Shown here: positions 49,222 to 57,524 of the stretch, one piece after another
How the letters are laid out: each line of letters starts with the position of its first letter
Numbering within the stretch: the stretch's first letter is position 1
Assembly: GCA_046351215.1 (NCBI GenBank)
Contig: JAXLYX010000007.1
Location: forward strand, 496,001 to 560,000
DNA length: 64,000 nucleotides
Origin: JAXLYX01 sp046351215
GTDB taxonomy: Bacteria > Myxococcota_A > Polyangia > Polyangiales > Houyiibacteriaceae
Direction of reading: 5' to 3'
Notes under the pieces: model-generated
The model's database searches: none
Seen by the model: only the letters and a program-made list of their open reading frames with translations
What the model was told of the DNA's origin: nothing
Program-made: the position numbers and the translations under genes

Positions 49222-50216
49222 TGCGCTACCTCCTGCGCCGGCTCGGCTGGGCCGTCTTCGTCGTCTCGCTCGTGACGACCGGGACCTTCGTCCTGCTCAA
49301 CGTCGTCGGCGATCCCGCGAAGGCCAAGTTCGGAGGACGCGCCTCGGCCGCCGTGCTCGCCGAGTTCCGCGCGAAGCACGGCCTCGACCGTCCCGCGCAC
49401 CAGCAATTCGCCGCCTACCTCGGCGTCTCGCCATGCCTCCGTCGCTCGGCCGCCGACGATCCCTACGCCGTGCCTCGCGGCGCCCACTGCGGACTGCTCC
49501 AGGGCGACCTCGGGCGCTCCTACACCGACGAGCAACCGGTCTCGCAGCTCATCGCCGCCCGGATGCCGCGCACGATCCTCCTCGGGATGATGGCGATGGT
49601 GGTCGAGGTGCTGCTCGGCGTGAGCCTCGGCATCGCCGCTGCCGTCTTCCGCGGCGGTCTCTTCGATCGTTCGGTGATGACGGGAACCGTCCTCACGATG
49701 AGCCTCCCGACGTTCGTCACGGGGCCCGCAGCGCTCATGATCCTCGCGTTCCTCTTCGGCCTCTTCCCGCTCGGCGGCTATGGCACGGATGCGCTCGATC
49801 ACGTGCGCCACGGCCTCTTGCCGGCGCTCGTGCTCGGCATCGGCGGCGCCTCGGGCTACGCGCGGATCATGCGGACGGAGATGCTCGACACGCTTCGCGC
49901 CGACTACGTGCGCACCGCGCGCGCCAAGGGGCTCTCCCCCGGGAGCGTCGTCGTCCACCACGCCTTCCGCAACGCGCTCCTGCCGCTCGTCACGCTGCTC
50001 GGGCTCTCTCTCCCCGGCCTCGTCGGCGGCGCGATCATCACGGAGGCCGTCTTCGGCTGGCCCGGCATCGGTCGACTGACGGTCGAGGCGCTCAACAACG
50101 TCGATCGCCCGACCGTGATGGCCGTGGTCCTGATCGCGTCGGTGGCCGTGCAGCTCGGCAACCTCCTCGCGGACGTGCTCGTCGCGGCGCTCGATCCGCG
50201 CGTCCGGACGCAGTGA
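49218..50216 (+). CDS. Di/oligopeptide ABC transporter permease (DppB/OppB-like)
   Basis: A 332-residue permease: typical N-terminus MMRYLLRRLGWAVFVVSLVT, FRAKHGLDRPAHQQFAAYLG and the cytoplasmic loop signature YVRTARAKGLSPGSVVVHHA, ending GWPGIGRLTVEALNNVDRPT. Between the first helix and the GDLGRSY motif there is an insert with two cysteines (SPCLRRSAADDPY, GAHCGLL) that I would not expect in DppB. Its start overlaps the binding-protein stop. No ATPase gene follows; the next gene is on the other strand. Confidence 0.92.
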   Translation: MMRYLLRRLGWAVFVVSLVTTGTFVLLNVVGDPAKAKFGGRASAAVLAEFRAKHGLDRPAHQQFAAYLGVSPCLRRSAADDPYAVPRGAHCGLLQGDLGRSYTDEQPVSQLIAARMPRTILLGMMAMVVEVLLGVSLGIAAAVFRGGLFDRSVMTGTVLTMSLPTFVTGPAALMILAFLFGLFPLGGYGTDALDHVRHGLLPALVLGIGGASGYARIMRTEMLDTLRADYVRTARAKGLSPGSVVVHHAFRNALLPLVTLLGLSLPGLVGGAIITEAVFGWPGIGRLTVEALNNVDRPTVMAVVLIASVAVQLGNLLADVLVAALDPRVRTQ

Positions 50217-50238
50217 CGCGCGCGCGCCTCCGCGCCGC

Positions 50239-51177
50239 TCAGCGCTTCTTCGGGCGGAGCGGATAGATGCGGCGGTTGCCCTCCATCCGCGGGGGGAGCA
50301 CGTCGAGGAAGTCGAGCCTTATCGCCTTGCGTCGACCGGTCTCGAGCTTGATCAGGAGCTCGCCGTCCTCGCTCGCGCGATCGACGCGACACATGCCGAA
50401 CTGACGGTGGTCCACCCAATCGCCGGGAGCCGGGAGGAACTCCGGCTCGTCGTCGACGCGCTTCTCCTCGCGGATGGGATCGTGGACGACGGGCGCCTTC
50501 GACGCGGGGGATGCGGTCCCGGGCCGATGCTCGCTCGCGGCCGCGGCCATCGCCCACGTGACGCCACCGCCCGCGACGGGCTCGGCCCTCGGCGCCGGCT
50601 CGGGACGCACCGGCTCGGGACGCGACGGAGCTTCGACGACACGCCCCGCACGCTCGGGCGGCCGGACCTCCGGACGACGCAACTCCGAGTCCTGGGACGA
50701 GCGCGGCGGGGTGCCCTCGCCGACGAGGTTCTGACGTCCCTCGGCCCGGAAGCGGAGAAGCCCCGTCTCGCGATCGAGCTCGCGGCGCACCCCGAGGTCG
50801 TCGAGCGAGTCGATCATGAGGTCCACCGCGATGACCTCCGCGAGAGCGAGGTGGCCTCCCACGGTCTCGAGCCCTCGATCCGACTCGCGCACGAGGGTCG
50901 CATGGAGCTCGGCGCGGAGCTGGCCGTCGAACGAGGCGATGCTCCCCGAGATCGAGAGAGCCTCGAAGGGGCCCGCGAGCCGCCGCGGCTCACGGCGACG
51001 TCCGGTCGCGAGATCGTACGAGTCCACCTCGACCGTTCCGAGGACGCCGACTCCCTGCACCCACGCGGTCGTGACGCCCTTCTCGCGCGCGAGACGCTCG
51101 AGCTCGTCGTGCAGGCTCTTGGCGCGATCGATGCGAACGAGGAGGCGGCGGATGCGATGGCTCTCGAAGACGATCAT
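50239..51177 (-). CDS. PPC/DUF296-domain protein with C-terminal extension
   Basis: A 312-residue protein. Residues 1-135 match the PPC (DUF296) fold of archaeal and bacterial proteins and plant AT-hook factors (LVRIDRAKSLHDELERLARE, VTTAWVQGVGVLGTVEVDSY, GGHLALAEVIAVDLMI). A Pro/Arg/Glu-rich linker follows, then a C-terminal domain of about 80 residues (GDWVDHRQFGMCRVDRASED, IRLDFLDVLPPRMEGNRRIY) resembling a small beta-barrel of the KOW/Tudor type. Bacterial PPC functions are poorly known. Convergent with the permease gene. Confidence 0.82.
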   Translation of the reverse strand: MIVFESHRIRRLLVRIDRAKSLHDELERLAREKGVTTAWVQGVGVLGTVEVDSYDLATGRRREPRRLAGPFEALSISGSIASFDGQLRAELHATLVRESDRGLETVGGHLALAEVIAVDLMIDSLDDLGVRRELDRETGLLRFRAEGRQNLVGEGTPPRSSQDSELRRPEVRPPERAGRVVEAPSRPEPVRPEPAPRAEPVAGGGVTWAMAAAASEHRPGTASPASKAPVVHDPIREEKRVDDEPEFLPAPGDWVDHRQFGMCRVDRASEDGELLIKLETGRRKAIRLDFLDVLPPRMEGNRRIYPLRPKKR

Positions 51178-51225
51178 GGCGTCCGAGGGATACCATCGCT
51201 TCCGCGGCCCCGCACGAGGCGTTCC

Positions 51226-52461
51226 CTAGGCGCGTAGGCGGCGCGTGCGGAAGGTCCGGATCCCTCCCTCGCAGGCGATCTCCACGAGGGAGAGCAGCGC
51301 GCTCTTGTCCGGCTTCGGCGCGAGGCCGCGCCCCATCCGCCGGAGCTGGAGCGAATACCACGACACTTCCATCAGGGCGGCGTCGTCGATCTTGCGGATC
51401 CCGGTGGTGATCGGCCTCACCGCAGCGGTGGCTTCGCCCGCGAGGACCTTGTTCGGGAAGTCGGGGTCGATGGCGAGCGGACGTGCGAGACCGACCAGGT
51501 CGAGCGCGCCTTCGCGCAGGGCCTGCTCCATGCCCGCCGAGGTGCGGAAGCCTCCCGTCACGCAGAGCGGCACATCGACGGTGGCGCGGACCTTGGTCGC
51601 GAAGTCGAGGAAGTAGGCTTCGCGCGCGGCCGTGCGTTCGCTCGTCGCGCGGCGACCGCTCATGACGGGCGCCTCGTACGTGCCCCCGGAGATCTCGACG
51701 AAATCGATGCCCTCCCGCGCGAGCTCGGCGATCACGGCGAGCGATTCCTCCTCCGTGAAGCCGCCCCGCTGGAAGTCCGCGGAGTTGAGCTTGATTCCCA
51801 CGGGGAACGAAGGTCCGCAGGCCGCGCGGATCGCGCGGAGGATCGCGAGCGGGAAGCGGCGACGGTTCTCCGCGCTCCCTCCCCACGCGTCCTGTCGTCG
51901 GTTGTGGTGGGGCGAGAGGAACTGGCTCACGAGGTAGCCGTGCGCACCGTGGATCTGCACGCCGTCGAAGCCGGCATCGCGGGCGAGCTTCGCGCTTCGT
52001 GCGAAGCGCTCCACGATGTCGTCGATCTCCTCGGTACGGAGCTCGCGCGGCGTGGAGAAGAAGGCGGCGAGGCTCGGGTCGAAGGGCACGGCCGACGGGG
52101 CGACCGTCTCGGCGTTCAGTCCCTTCGGCGCCTGCTTTCCCGGATGGTTGAGCTGCATGAAGATCCGTGCGCCGTCGCGCTTGCCGGCCTCGGCCCATGC
52201 ACGCAGGAGCTCCGCATCCGAGTCGTCCTCGAGCGCGACGTTGTTCGGCTCGCCGAGCGCGCGTCGGTCGACCATGACGTTGCCCGTCACGGAGAGGCCG
52301 ATGCCCCCTTCGGCCCACCGTCCATAGAGCGTCGCGAGCTCGTTCGTGACGTGATTGTCGGTGGTGCCGAGCCCCTCGCTCATGGCGGACTTCAGCAGGC
52401 GGTTCTTGAGGACGAGCCCGCTCTTCAGCGTGAACGGGGTGGTGAGGAGGCGATCGGTCAT
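51226..52461 (-). CDS. NADH:flavin oxidoreductase, old yellow enzyme family
   Basis: A 411-residue FMN-dependent TIM-barrel ene-reductase-type enzyme: LLTTPFTLKSGLVLKNRLLK, FMQLNHPGKQ, FARSAKLARDAGFDGVQIHG, AHGYLVSQFLSPHHNRR, WGGSAENRRRFPLAI and GLARPLAIDPDFPNK. The catalytic pair in IHGAHGYL is of the His-x-x-His kind seen in 2,4-dienoyl-CoA reductase and xenobiotic reductase relatives. There is no C-terminal iron-sulfur/NAD extension, so this is the short OYE type. AGGGAGG lies five bases before the start. The substrate is unknown. Confidence 0.93.
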   Translation of the reverse strand: MTDRLLTTPFTLKSGLVLKNRLLKSAMSEGLGTTDNHVTNELATLYGRWAEGGIGLSVTGNVMVDRRALGEPNNVALEDDSDAELLRAWAEAGKRDGARIFMQLNHPGKQAPKGLNAETVAPSAVPFDPSLAAFFSTPRELRTEEIDDIVERFARSAKLARDAGFDGVQIHGAHGYLVSQFLSPHHNRRQDAWGGSAENRRRFPLAILRAIRAACGPSFPVGIKLNSADFQRGGFTEEESLAVIAELAREGIDFVEISGGTYEAPVMSGRRATSERTAAREAYFLDFATKVRATVDVPLCVTGGFRTSAGMEQALREGALDLVGLARPLAIDPDFPNKVLAGEATAAVRPITTGIRKIDDAALMEVSWYSLQLRRMGRGLAPKPDKSALLSLVEIACEGGIRTFRTRRLRA

Positions 52462-52517
52462 GGCGGCCTCCCTGTGTCGCGCGAGGCCGCTCGGCGGTTA
52501 CGCCGTGTCGCGGGAGC

Positions 52518-53186
52518 TCAGCCGCCCGTCCCGCCCTGACCGCGGGCCTCGGCGAGCCTCCGCTCCTTGGCCTCGACGGCCTCGGCGAAGAGACGGATGT
52601 AGTCGGCGCCGCTGAGGAGGGAGAGAAGCGTGCTCAGGTAGAGGAGCGCGAGGCCGGCCTGGTTCATGTCGCAGGGGAACGAGGCGATGCCGTAGAGCTG
52701 CAGATCGTAGGTGTGGTGCAGCATCAGGAGGAGAATCGCGACCATCTGGAGCGCCGCCTTCTCCTTGCCTCCCTGCTGGGCGGGCATCGACACGCCCTCG
52801 CCCATCGCGATCACGCGGAGAGAGGTGATCGACAGCTCGCGCGCCTCCATGAGGATCACGGCCATCACGCCGAGCAGGGGGAGGCGGCCCTGGTAGGTCA
52901 TGAAGACCAGCGTCGACATCACGAGGAGCTTGTCGGCGAGTGGATCCAGGAACTGGCCGAGGATGCTGATGAGCTTCATCCGACGGGCGAGGTACCCGTC
53001 GAAGAAGTCCGTCACGGTGCAGAGGACGTAGACGGATGCCGCGTAGAAATTCGACTTCGGCGTCGCGTCCCACATCAGCCAGAGCACGACCGGGATCAGC
53101 ACGACGCGGAGCATCGTGAGGAGGTTCGGCAGGTTGATGGCGTCTTCGCGGAGGGACCTCCGCGGCGCCTTCACGTCGGTCGCCAT
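52518..53186 (-). CDS. pgsA: CDP-diacylglycerol-glycerol-3-phosphate 3-phosphatidyltransferase
   Basis: A 222-residue membrane enzyme of the CDP-alcohol phosphatidyltransferase family, making phosphatidylglycerol phosphate. The catalytic motif D-x2-D-G-x2-A-R-x8-G-x3-D-x3-D is complete (DFFDGYLARRM ... GQFLDPLADK). NLLTMLRVVLIPVVLWLMW forms the first transmembrane helix and INLPN precedes it as usual for PgsA. A strong GGAGGAGGT is upstream. It lies 12 bases after the TPR-AIM24 gene stop, so both belong to one operon. Confidence 0.92.
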   Translation of the reverse strand: MATDVKAPRRSLREDAINLPNLLTMLRVVLIPVVLWLMWDATPKSNFYAASVYVLCTVTDFFDGYLARRMKLISILGQFLDPLADKLLVMSTLVFMTYQGRLPLLGVMAVILMEARELSITSLRVIAMGEGVSMPAQQGGKEKAALQMVAILLLMLHHTYDLQLYGIASFPCDMNQAGLALLYLSTLLSLLSGADYIRLFAEAVEAKERRLAEARGQGGTGG

Positions 53187-53198
53187 GGACCTCCTCCT

Positions 53199-54461
53199 CT
53201 ACCCGAGCACGACAGCACCCTCGCCCCGTAGCACGAGAGCGAGCCCGCCCAAAGCCGAAGCGTCGGCGGACGGAAACAGGCGGCCGGCCCAGCCGACGAG
53301 TCGTGCGGGATCCACGCGCAGCTCCGATTCGGTCCCGATCGGCACCACGTGGGGAGTGGCCTCCGTCAGCAAGACGACCGTTCCCTGCCCCGAAACCTGT
53401 ACGAGCTCGAGCTCGGCCTCCCCGACGCGGAGCTGCGCGCATTCGTAGGCGAGCCCCGGATCGAAGGCGAAGAGCACCGACTCGCGAACGTAGAGGGTCT
53501 CGCTCCGAAGGCGCATGGCGTGGAACGTTCGCCCCCAGGGCCGGTTCGCGAGCGCGGTGACGGTGCCGGGGAAATGGTGGATGGGCGCGGATCCGCCGAG
53601 CGGCACGTCGAGCTCCGAGCCCCGCGCCCTGCGGGGAACGGGCGTGCCGGGACCCGAGCTCCGGATGGCCACGAGCCCCCCTCCACGCACGTAGGCGCCC
53701 GCGGGCGCCTGGACGAGCAGATCTCCCTCCGGAGTGAACGCGAAGACCCCTTCGCTCGGGGTCGGCACCGTGTGGCGCTCGAGGAACGCGGAGAGGTCGG
53801 GATGCTTCCCGACCGTAGACTCCCGCGGCGTCGACGCCCCTTCGCCTTCGTCCGGCTTGCCATCGCCCTGCCCCGCGCCGCCTTCGAAGCGGGACGATTC
53901 CGGCGTCATCGGCAAGGGCTGCGTCGAAGGACCTTCGGAATCGCGCGAAGCTTGTTGGATGGCCTCCTCCATCCGGCGCGCCATCGAGGCCTGGCCGCCG
54001 CGGAGGAACGCGTCACGAGCCTGCTCCAGATGGCCCTTTCGCCAGTACACGAGACCGAGATAGCCCCAGGCACGCTCGTGGTCGGGTTGGATCCGGAGCG
54101 CCTGGTGGAGGTGCGCGAGCGCGTCGTCGGCCTGACCCGTCTTGAAGAGCGCGAGCGCCAGGTTCACCCGGAGCGCGGCATCGCGCGGATAGGCAGACGA
54201 CAGGCGCTCCCAGATCTCGATGGCCCGCGGATAGACCCCGAGTCGGAAGTAGACGCCTGCCAAGAGGTCCTGGCTCTTCGCGTCCTGCGGAGACAGGGAG
54301 AGCGCACGCTCGAGCTCCTCCTTGGCCTCGAGCACGCGGTCTTGCAGCAACATGTCGCTGCCGCGATAGAGGTGGAAGAGGAAGTCGTCGCGATCGTCGC
54401 GCACCGCGGAGTCCGGCCGGATTCCATCCCTCGTTCCATCGCGCGATGCCCCATCCCGCAT
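53199..54461 (-). CDS. TPR protein fused to an AIM24-like domain
   Basis: A 420-residue protein. Residues 25-150 contain three or four TPR units (LLQDRVLEAKEELERALSLS, DLLAGVYFRLGVYPRAIEIW, AWGYLGLVYWRKGHLEQARD). A low-complexity linker follows, and residues 215-420 resemble the AIM24/TIGR00266 beta-sandwich (GDLLVQAPAGAYVRGGGLVA, WGRTFHAMRLRSETLYVRES, GQGTVVLLTEATPHVVPIGT). There is no signal peptide or TM. Its ATG lies six bases past a TAGGCT box, so translation is probably leaderless. It heads the operon with pgsA. AIM24 proteins affect mitochondrial membrane organisation in yeast; a membrane-lipid link here is inference. Confidence 0.82.
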   Translation of the reverse strand: MRDGASRDGTRDGIRPDSAVRDDRDDFLFHLYRGSDMLLQDRVLEAKEELERALSLSPQDAKSQDLLAGVYFRLGVYPRAIEIWERLSSAYPRDAALRVNLALALFKTGQADDALAHLHQALRIQPDHERAWGYLGLVYWRKGHLEQARDAFLRGGQASMARRMEEAIQQASRDSEGPSTQPLPMTPESSRFEGGAGQGDGKPDEGEGASTPRESTVGKHPDLSAFLERHTVPTPSEGVFAFTPEGDLLVQAPAGAYVRGGGLVAIRSSGPGTPVPRRARGSELDVPLGGSAPIHHFPGTVTALANRPWGRTFHAMRLRSETLYVRESVLFAFDPGLAYECAQLRVGEAELELVQVSGQGTVVLLTEATPHVVPIGTESELRVDPARLVGWAGRLFPSADASALGGLALVLRGEGAVVLG

Positions 54462-54467
54462 CCCGCG

Positions 54468-54497
54468 AGCCTAGGCGCGTGCTCGGCGATGCGTCAA
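54468..54497 (-). promoter_or_regulatory. Leaderless-type promoter of the TPR-AIM24/pgsA operon
   Basis: Minus strand: TTGACG (54497-54492), 18-base spacer, TAGGCT (54473-54468), then six bases to the ATG at 54461, placing the expected transcription start at the A of ATG. Confidence 0.55.
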
Positions 54498-54550
54498 CGC
54501 CGACGACCTCGGCTGGTCGCTCCGCTGTGGCCGTGACAGGCTCGGCGGCC

Positions 54551-55588
54551 ATGTCCGGTCCCACGAGCCCGAACGAATCGACGCGAGCCCAGGCCGGCGC
54601 CACGGCCGGACAGGAGCCGCACCCCGGCGCCGGTCTCGTGAAGAAGGTGTTGACCGGCACGTTGCTCGGGGTGCTCGTCTTCGCCGCGCTCTCCGTCTAC
54701 GGCGATGCACGACAGCTCGCCGGTCACCTCGCTCGCTACGATTTCTCCGCCTTCCTCGCCGGGCTCGCGCTGGCCACGGCCAACTACGCCCTGCGCTTCC
54801 TGCGCTGGCAGTATTACCTCGGCCGGCTGGCCATTCGCGTGCCGGTGGGGGCGAGCCTCCGCATCTTCGTCGCCGGCTTCGTCATGAGCATCTCGCCGGG
54901 GAAGGTCGGCGAGGTCCTGAAGAGCGCCCTCCTGGCCGAGCAGTTCGACATCTCCGCGGCGAAGACCGCCCCGATCGTGGTCGCAGAGAGGCTCACCGAC
55001 CTCTTCGCGCTCGTGCTGCTCGTGGCCATCGGTGCGCGCACCTTCGAAGAGGGCACCCCCATCGCGATCGGAGGAGGCGTCGTCGTCGCCTGTCTCTGGC
55101 TCGTCTGTTCCTGGCCCTGGCTCGCGGACCGGTTGATCCGGCTCTCGACGGTCGTTCCCTTCTTCGCTCGCATCGAGCCGCGGCTGCGGGAGGCCTTCGA
55201 TGCCCTCCGGACCGTGGTCGGCCCCGGTCCGCTCGCATTCGCGACCGTGCTCGCGACGTTCTCTTGGTTCCTCGAATGCCTCTGTCTCCGTCTGATCGCC
55301 GGGGGGTTCGAGGGCGTGGACCTCGACGTCCACGCCGCGACGTTCGCCTATTCGGCCCCGACGATCCTCGGCGCCCTCGCCCTGCTGCCCGGAGGGCTCT
55401 TCGTCACGGAGGCGGGCATGACCGGCATCCTCCAATCCGTGGGGGGGCCGGCGATGACGGCCACCGTCGCGACGGGAACCACGCTTCTGACTCGCCTGGC
55501 CACGCTCTGGTGGGCCGTGGCGCTCGGCCTCGTCGCCCTCATCCTCCAGCGGCGCGTCGTGGCGACCCACGTCGGATCGGAAACCTGA
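54551..55588 (+). CDS. UPF0104 / lysylphosphatidylglycerol-synthase-TM family membrane protein
   Basis: A 345-residue polytopic protein with about eight transmembrane helices (KKVLTGTLLGVLVFAALSVY, YDFSAFLAGLALATANYALR) and the family features FLRWQYYLGRLAI, MSISPGKVGEVLKSALLAE, VVAERLTDLFALVLL and GALALLPGGLFVTEAGMTGI. It corresponds to the flippase-like half of MprF or stand-alone UPF0104 proteins, with no synthetase domain. ATG 54551 is the likely start; the frame extends upstream into the divergent gene. It may translocate a lipid or act in glycolipid assembly next to the PAP2-type gene. Confidence 0.88.
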   Translation: MSGPTSPNESTRAQAGATAGQEPHPGAGLVKKVLTGTLLGVLVFAALSVYGDARQLAGHLARYDFSAFLAGLALATANYALRFLRWQYYLGRLAIRVPVGASLRIFVAGFVMSISPGKVGEVLKSALLAEQFDISAAKTAPIVVAERLTDLFALVLLVAIGARTFEEGTPIAIGGGVVVACLWLVCSWPWLADRLIRLSTVVPFFARIEPRLREAFDALRTVVGPGPLAFATVLATFSWFLECLCLRLIAGGFEGVDLDVHAATFAYSAPTILGALALLPGGLFVTEAGMTGILQSVGGPAMTATVATGTTLLTRLATLWWAVALGLVALILQRRVVATHVGSET

Positions 55589-55669
55589 CGTGCAGCTCCT
55601 CGGGAAACGGTCGGGCTTGCACCGGCCCCGGGCGTGGGTGAGCATACACGGCCGCGGTTCCCGCGCCCT

Positions 55670-56653
55670 ATGACGAGCCCGCCCTTCCCCCTGACGCTCC
55701 TTCCGCGAGCCGCCCGCGACGTCCTGACGACCGCGGTGTCGAATCTCGCGGCGCAGGACTTCCTGAGCATCGCGTTCCATTCGTACATGCTCGCCCGGGC
55801 TTTTGCGGCCCCGAACAGCATGGAGGCCTCCCTCGCACGTGTGTGGGCGGCGACGCTCTTCTCCGTGAGCACGACGGCCATCGTCCTCGCCCGAGGAGAG
55901 GTGTTGCCCAAGGGCAAGCTCCGTTCCTTCGTGTACCGGGTAGGCATCTTCACGCCGATGGTCCTGAGCTACTTCGAGCTTCGGTACCTGCTCCCGGGGC
56001 TCCAGCCGCACCTGCTCGACGACCAGCTCCACGCGCTCGACCGCGCCATCTTCGGGATCACCCCCGCGCTCTGGCTGAACCGCTTCAACCAGCTGCCCAG
56101 GGTCGAGTGGATCTCGTTCTTCTACTACAGCTACTTCTACCTCATGGGCCTGATGCTCATCCCGAGCCTCCTCTTCGACGGGGGCCGACGGCTGCACGAG
56201 CTCATGGTGGGAGCCCTCATCGTCTGCGGCGGCGGGCACTTCATCTACACCCTCGTCCCCGGCGCGGGCCCCTACGCGAGCATGCAGTTCCCGGAGCCCC
56301 TGCACGGCGGCTTCTGGTGGCATCAGGTCCAGGTGACGGTGGCGAACGCCGGGGCCCAGCTCGACATCTTCCCGTCGCTCCACACGGCCTACCCGACGTT
56401 CTTCAGTCTGTTCGCGTTCGGGAACCGCCACGAGAAGCCGTACAAGTATGTGTGGCCCATCGTTGCCTTCTTCACCGTGAACATGGTGACGGCCACGATG
56501 TTCCTCCGTTGGCACTGGGGCGTCGACGTCATCGCGGGCCTGACCCTCGCGACGGTCGCCCGCATCTCGGGCATCGTGGTCTCGCGGGCCGAAGCCAGCC
56601 GCGGCACCGGCGAAGACGAGCGCCAGATCGTCTGGGAGCCGCTGGTCCGCTGA
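55670..56653 (+). CDS. PAP2 / inositolphosphotransferase-like membrane protein
   Basis: A 327-residue membrane protein with several hydrophobic segments (YSYFYLMGLMLIPSLLF, VWPIVAFFTVNMVTATMFL). It has the PAP2_3-type active-site motifs PSLHTAYPTFF and RWHWGVDVIAG (His and Asp of the phosphatase/phosphotransferase triad). This family includes Aur1/Ipt-like enzymes that move phosphoinositol or similar head groups to lipids, as well as lipid phosphatases. It is 81 bases downstream of the flippase-like gene. The substrate is unknown; a sphingolipid or phosphatidyl head-group reaction is plausible in a myxobacterium. Confidence 0.85.
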   Translation: MTSPPFPLTLLPRAARDVLTTAVSNLAAQDFLSIAFHSYMLARAFAAPNSMEASLARVWAATLFSVSTTAIVLARGEVLPKGKLRSFVYRVGIFTPMVLSYFELRYLLPGLQPHLLDDQLHALDRAIFGITPALWLNRFNQLPRVEWISFFYYSYFYLMGLMLIPSLLFDGGRRLHELMVGALIVCGGGHFIYTLVPGAGPYASMQFPEPLHGGFWWHQVQVTVANAGAQLDIFPSLHTAYPTFFSLFAFGNRHEKPYKYVWPIVAFFTVNMVTATMFLRWHWGVDVIAGLTLATVARISGIVVSRAEASRGTGEDERQIVWEPLVR

Positions 56654-56683
56654 CTGCGAGCGTCGAGACGGAGCTCGACCGCG

Positions 56684-57511
56684 TCAGGGAGTGTGGACGG
56701 GGTCCGGAGGTCCGGGCGTCGGCAGTGGCGCGGGTTCGGGGGCGCGGACCGATGCGGCCGGCCGGAGTCCCGCCAGGTCCCCGATGACCGTATCCGTCTC
56801 GTCGGCGAAGACCGACTCCCTGCCGAAGACCGTGTAGACGCGGACCGTGCGCCGGAGCGAGGGCTCGTAGCGGTCCGGATCGCGACGCAGCGCCACCTCG
56901 TACACACGCTCCACGGGTCGACGGAAGTCGAGCACCGGCCCCCGCACCTGGCCACCGACGGCGAGGTGCGCGGCTCGAATCCAAGGGGTGAGCAGGCCCC
57001 GTCCGGGCCCGACGACCGCGACGGGCCGTCCTCCGCGGAACCAGTAGCGCTCCACGCCGCCAGGCGTCCGCGCGAAGAGCGTCGCCGGCTCCTCGCGGAG
57101 CTCGTACCGACGGATGTCGACGAGGGGCTCGTGCCCGCTCGGCGCCGGCAGGAGCATGCGTTTCCAGGCGCGGAGCGGCTTCCAGTCGAGGTCGTAGATC
57201 ACCTCGACGTCGGAGACGCTGCGCTCCCACTCCTGATGAACCGTCGCCACGTAGTGGCAGCCCCGTTGCTCGAGGCGGAAGTCCTCGACGACGTCCTTCT
57301 CGCGCATCGTCGGGCCCGAGCGCATGCGGCTCGCCGTGACGACGCGGGTCTCGGAAGGCGCGGTCTCGCAGCTCGGATAGCCGAGGTCGTCGACCTCGGC
57401 GATGGGCACGCGCTTCAGGCAGCTCTCGCAGCCCGCGAGGGCCAGGAGCGCCGTGAAGGCCAGGAACGACGAAGCCCCGGTGCGCCGGAGCGGGCGTACC
57501 GGGGCTCGCAT
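56684..57511 (-). CDS. Lipoprotein of unknown function
   Basis: A 275-residue lipoprotein: SSFLAFTALLALAGCES gives a clear lipobox at LAGC. The mature part is beta-rich (CHYVATVHQEWERSVSDVEV, RYWFRGGRPVAVVGPGRGLL, RRTVRVYTVFGRESVFADET), ending in a Pro-rich tail. ATG 57511 is chosen because GAGG lies eight bases upstream; ATG 57517 leaves only two. It directly follows ctaF (13 bases) at the end of the respiratory operon. A role in oxidase assembly is possible but unproven. Confidence 0.75.
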   Translation of the reverse strand: MRAPVRPLRRTGASSFLAFTALLALAGCESCLKRVPIAEVDDLGYPSCETAPSETRVVTASRMRSGPTMREKDVVEDFRLEQRGCHYVATVHQEWERSVSDVEVIYDLDWKPLRAWKRMLLPAPSGHEPLVDIRRYELREEPATLFARTPGGVERYWFRGGRPVAVVGPGRGLLTPWIRAAHLAVGGQVRGPVLDFRRPVERVYEVALRRDPDRYEPSLRRTVRVYTVFGRESVFADETDTVIGDLAGLRPAASVRAPEPAPLPTPGPPDPVHTP

Positions 57512-57524
57512 CGTCATGTCCTCT

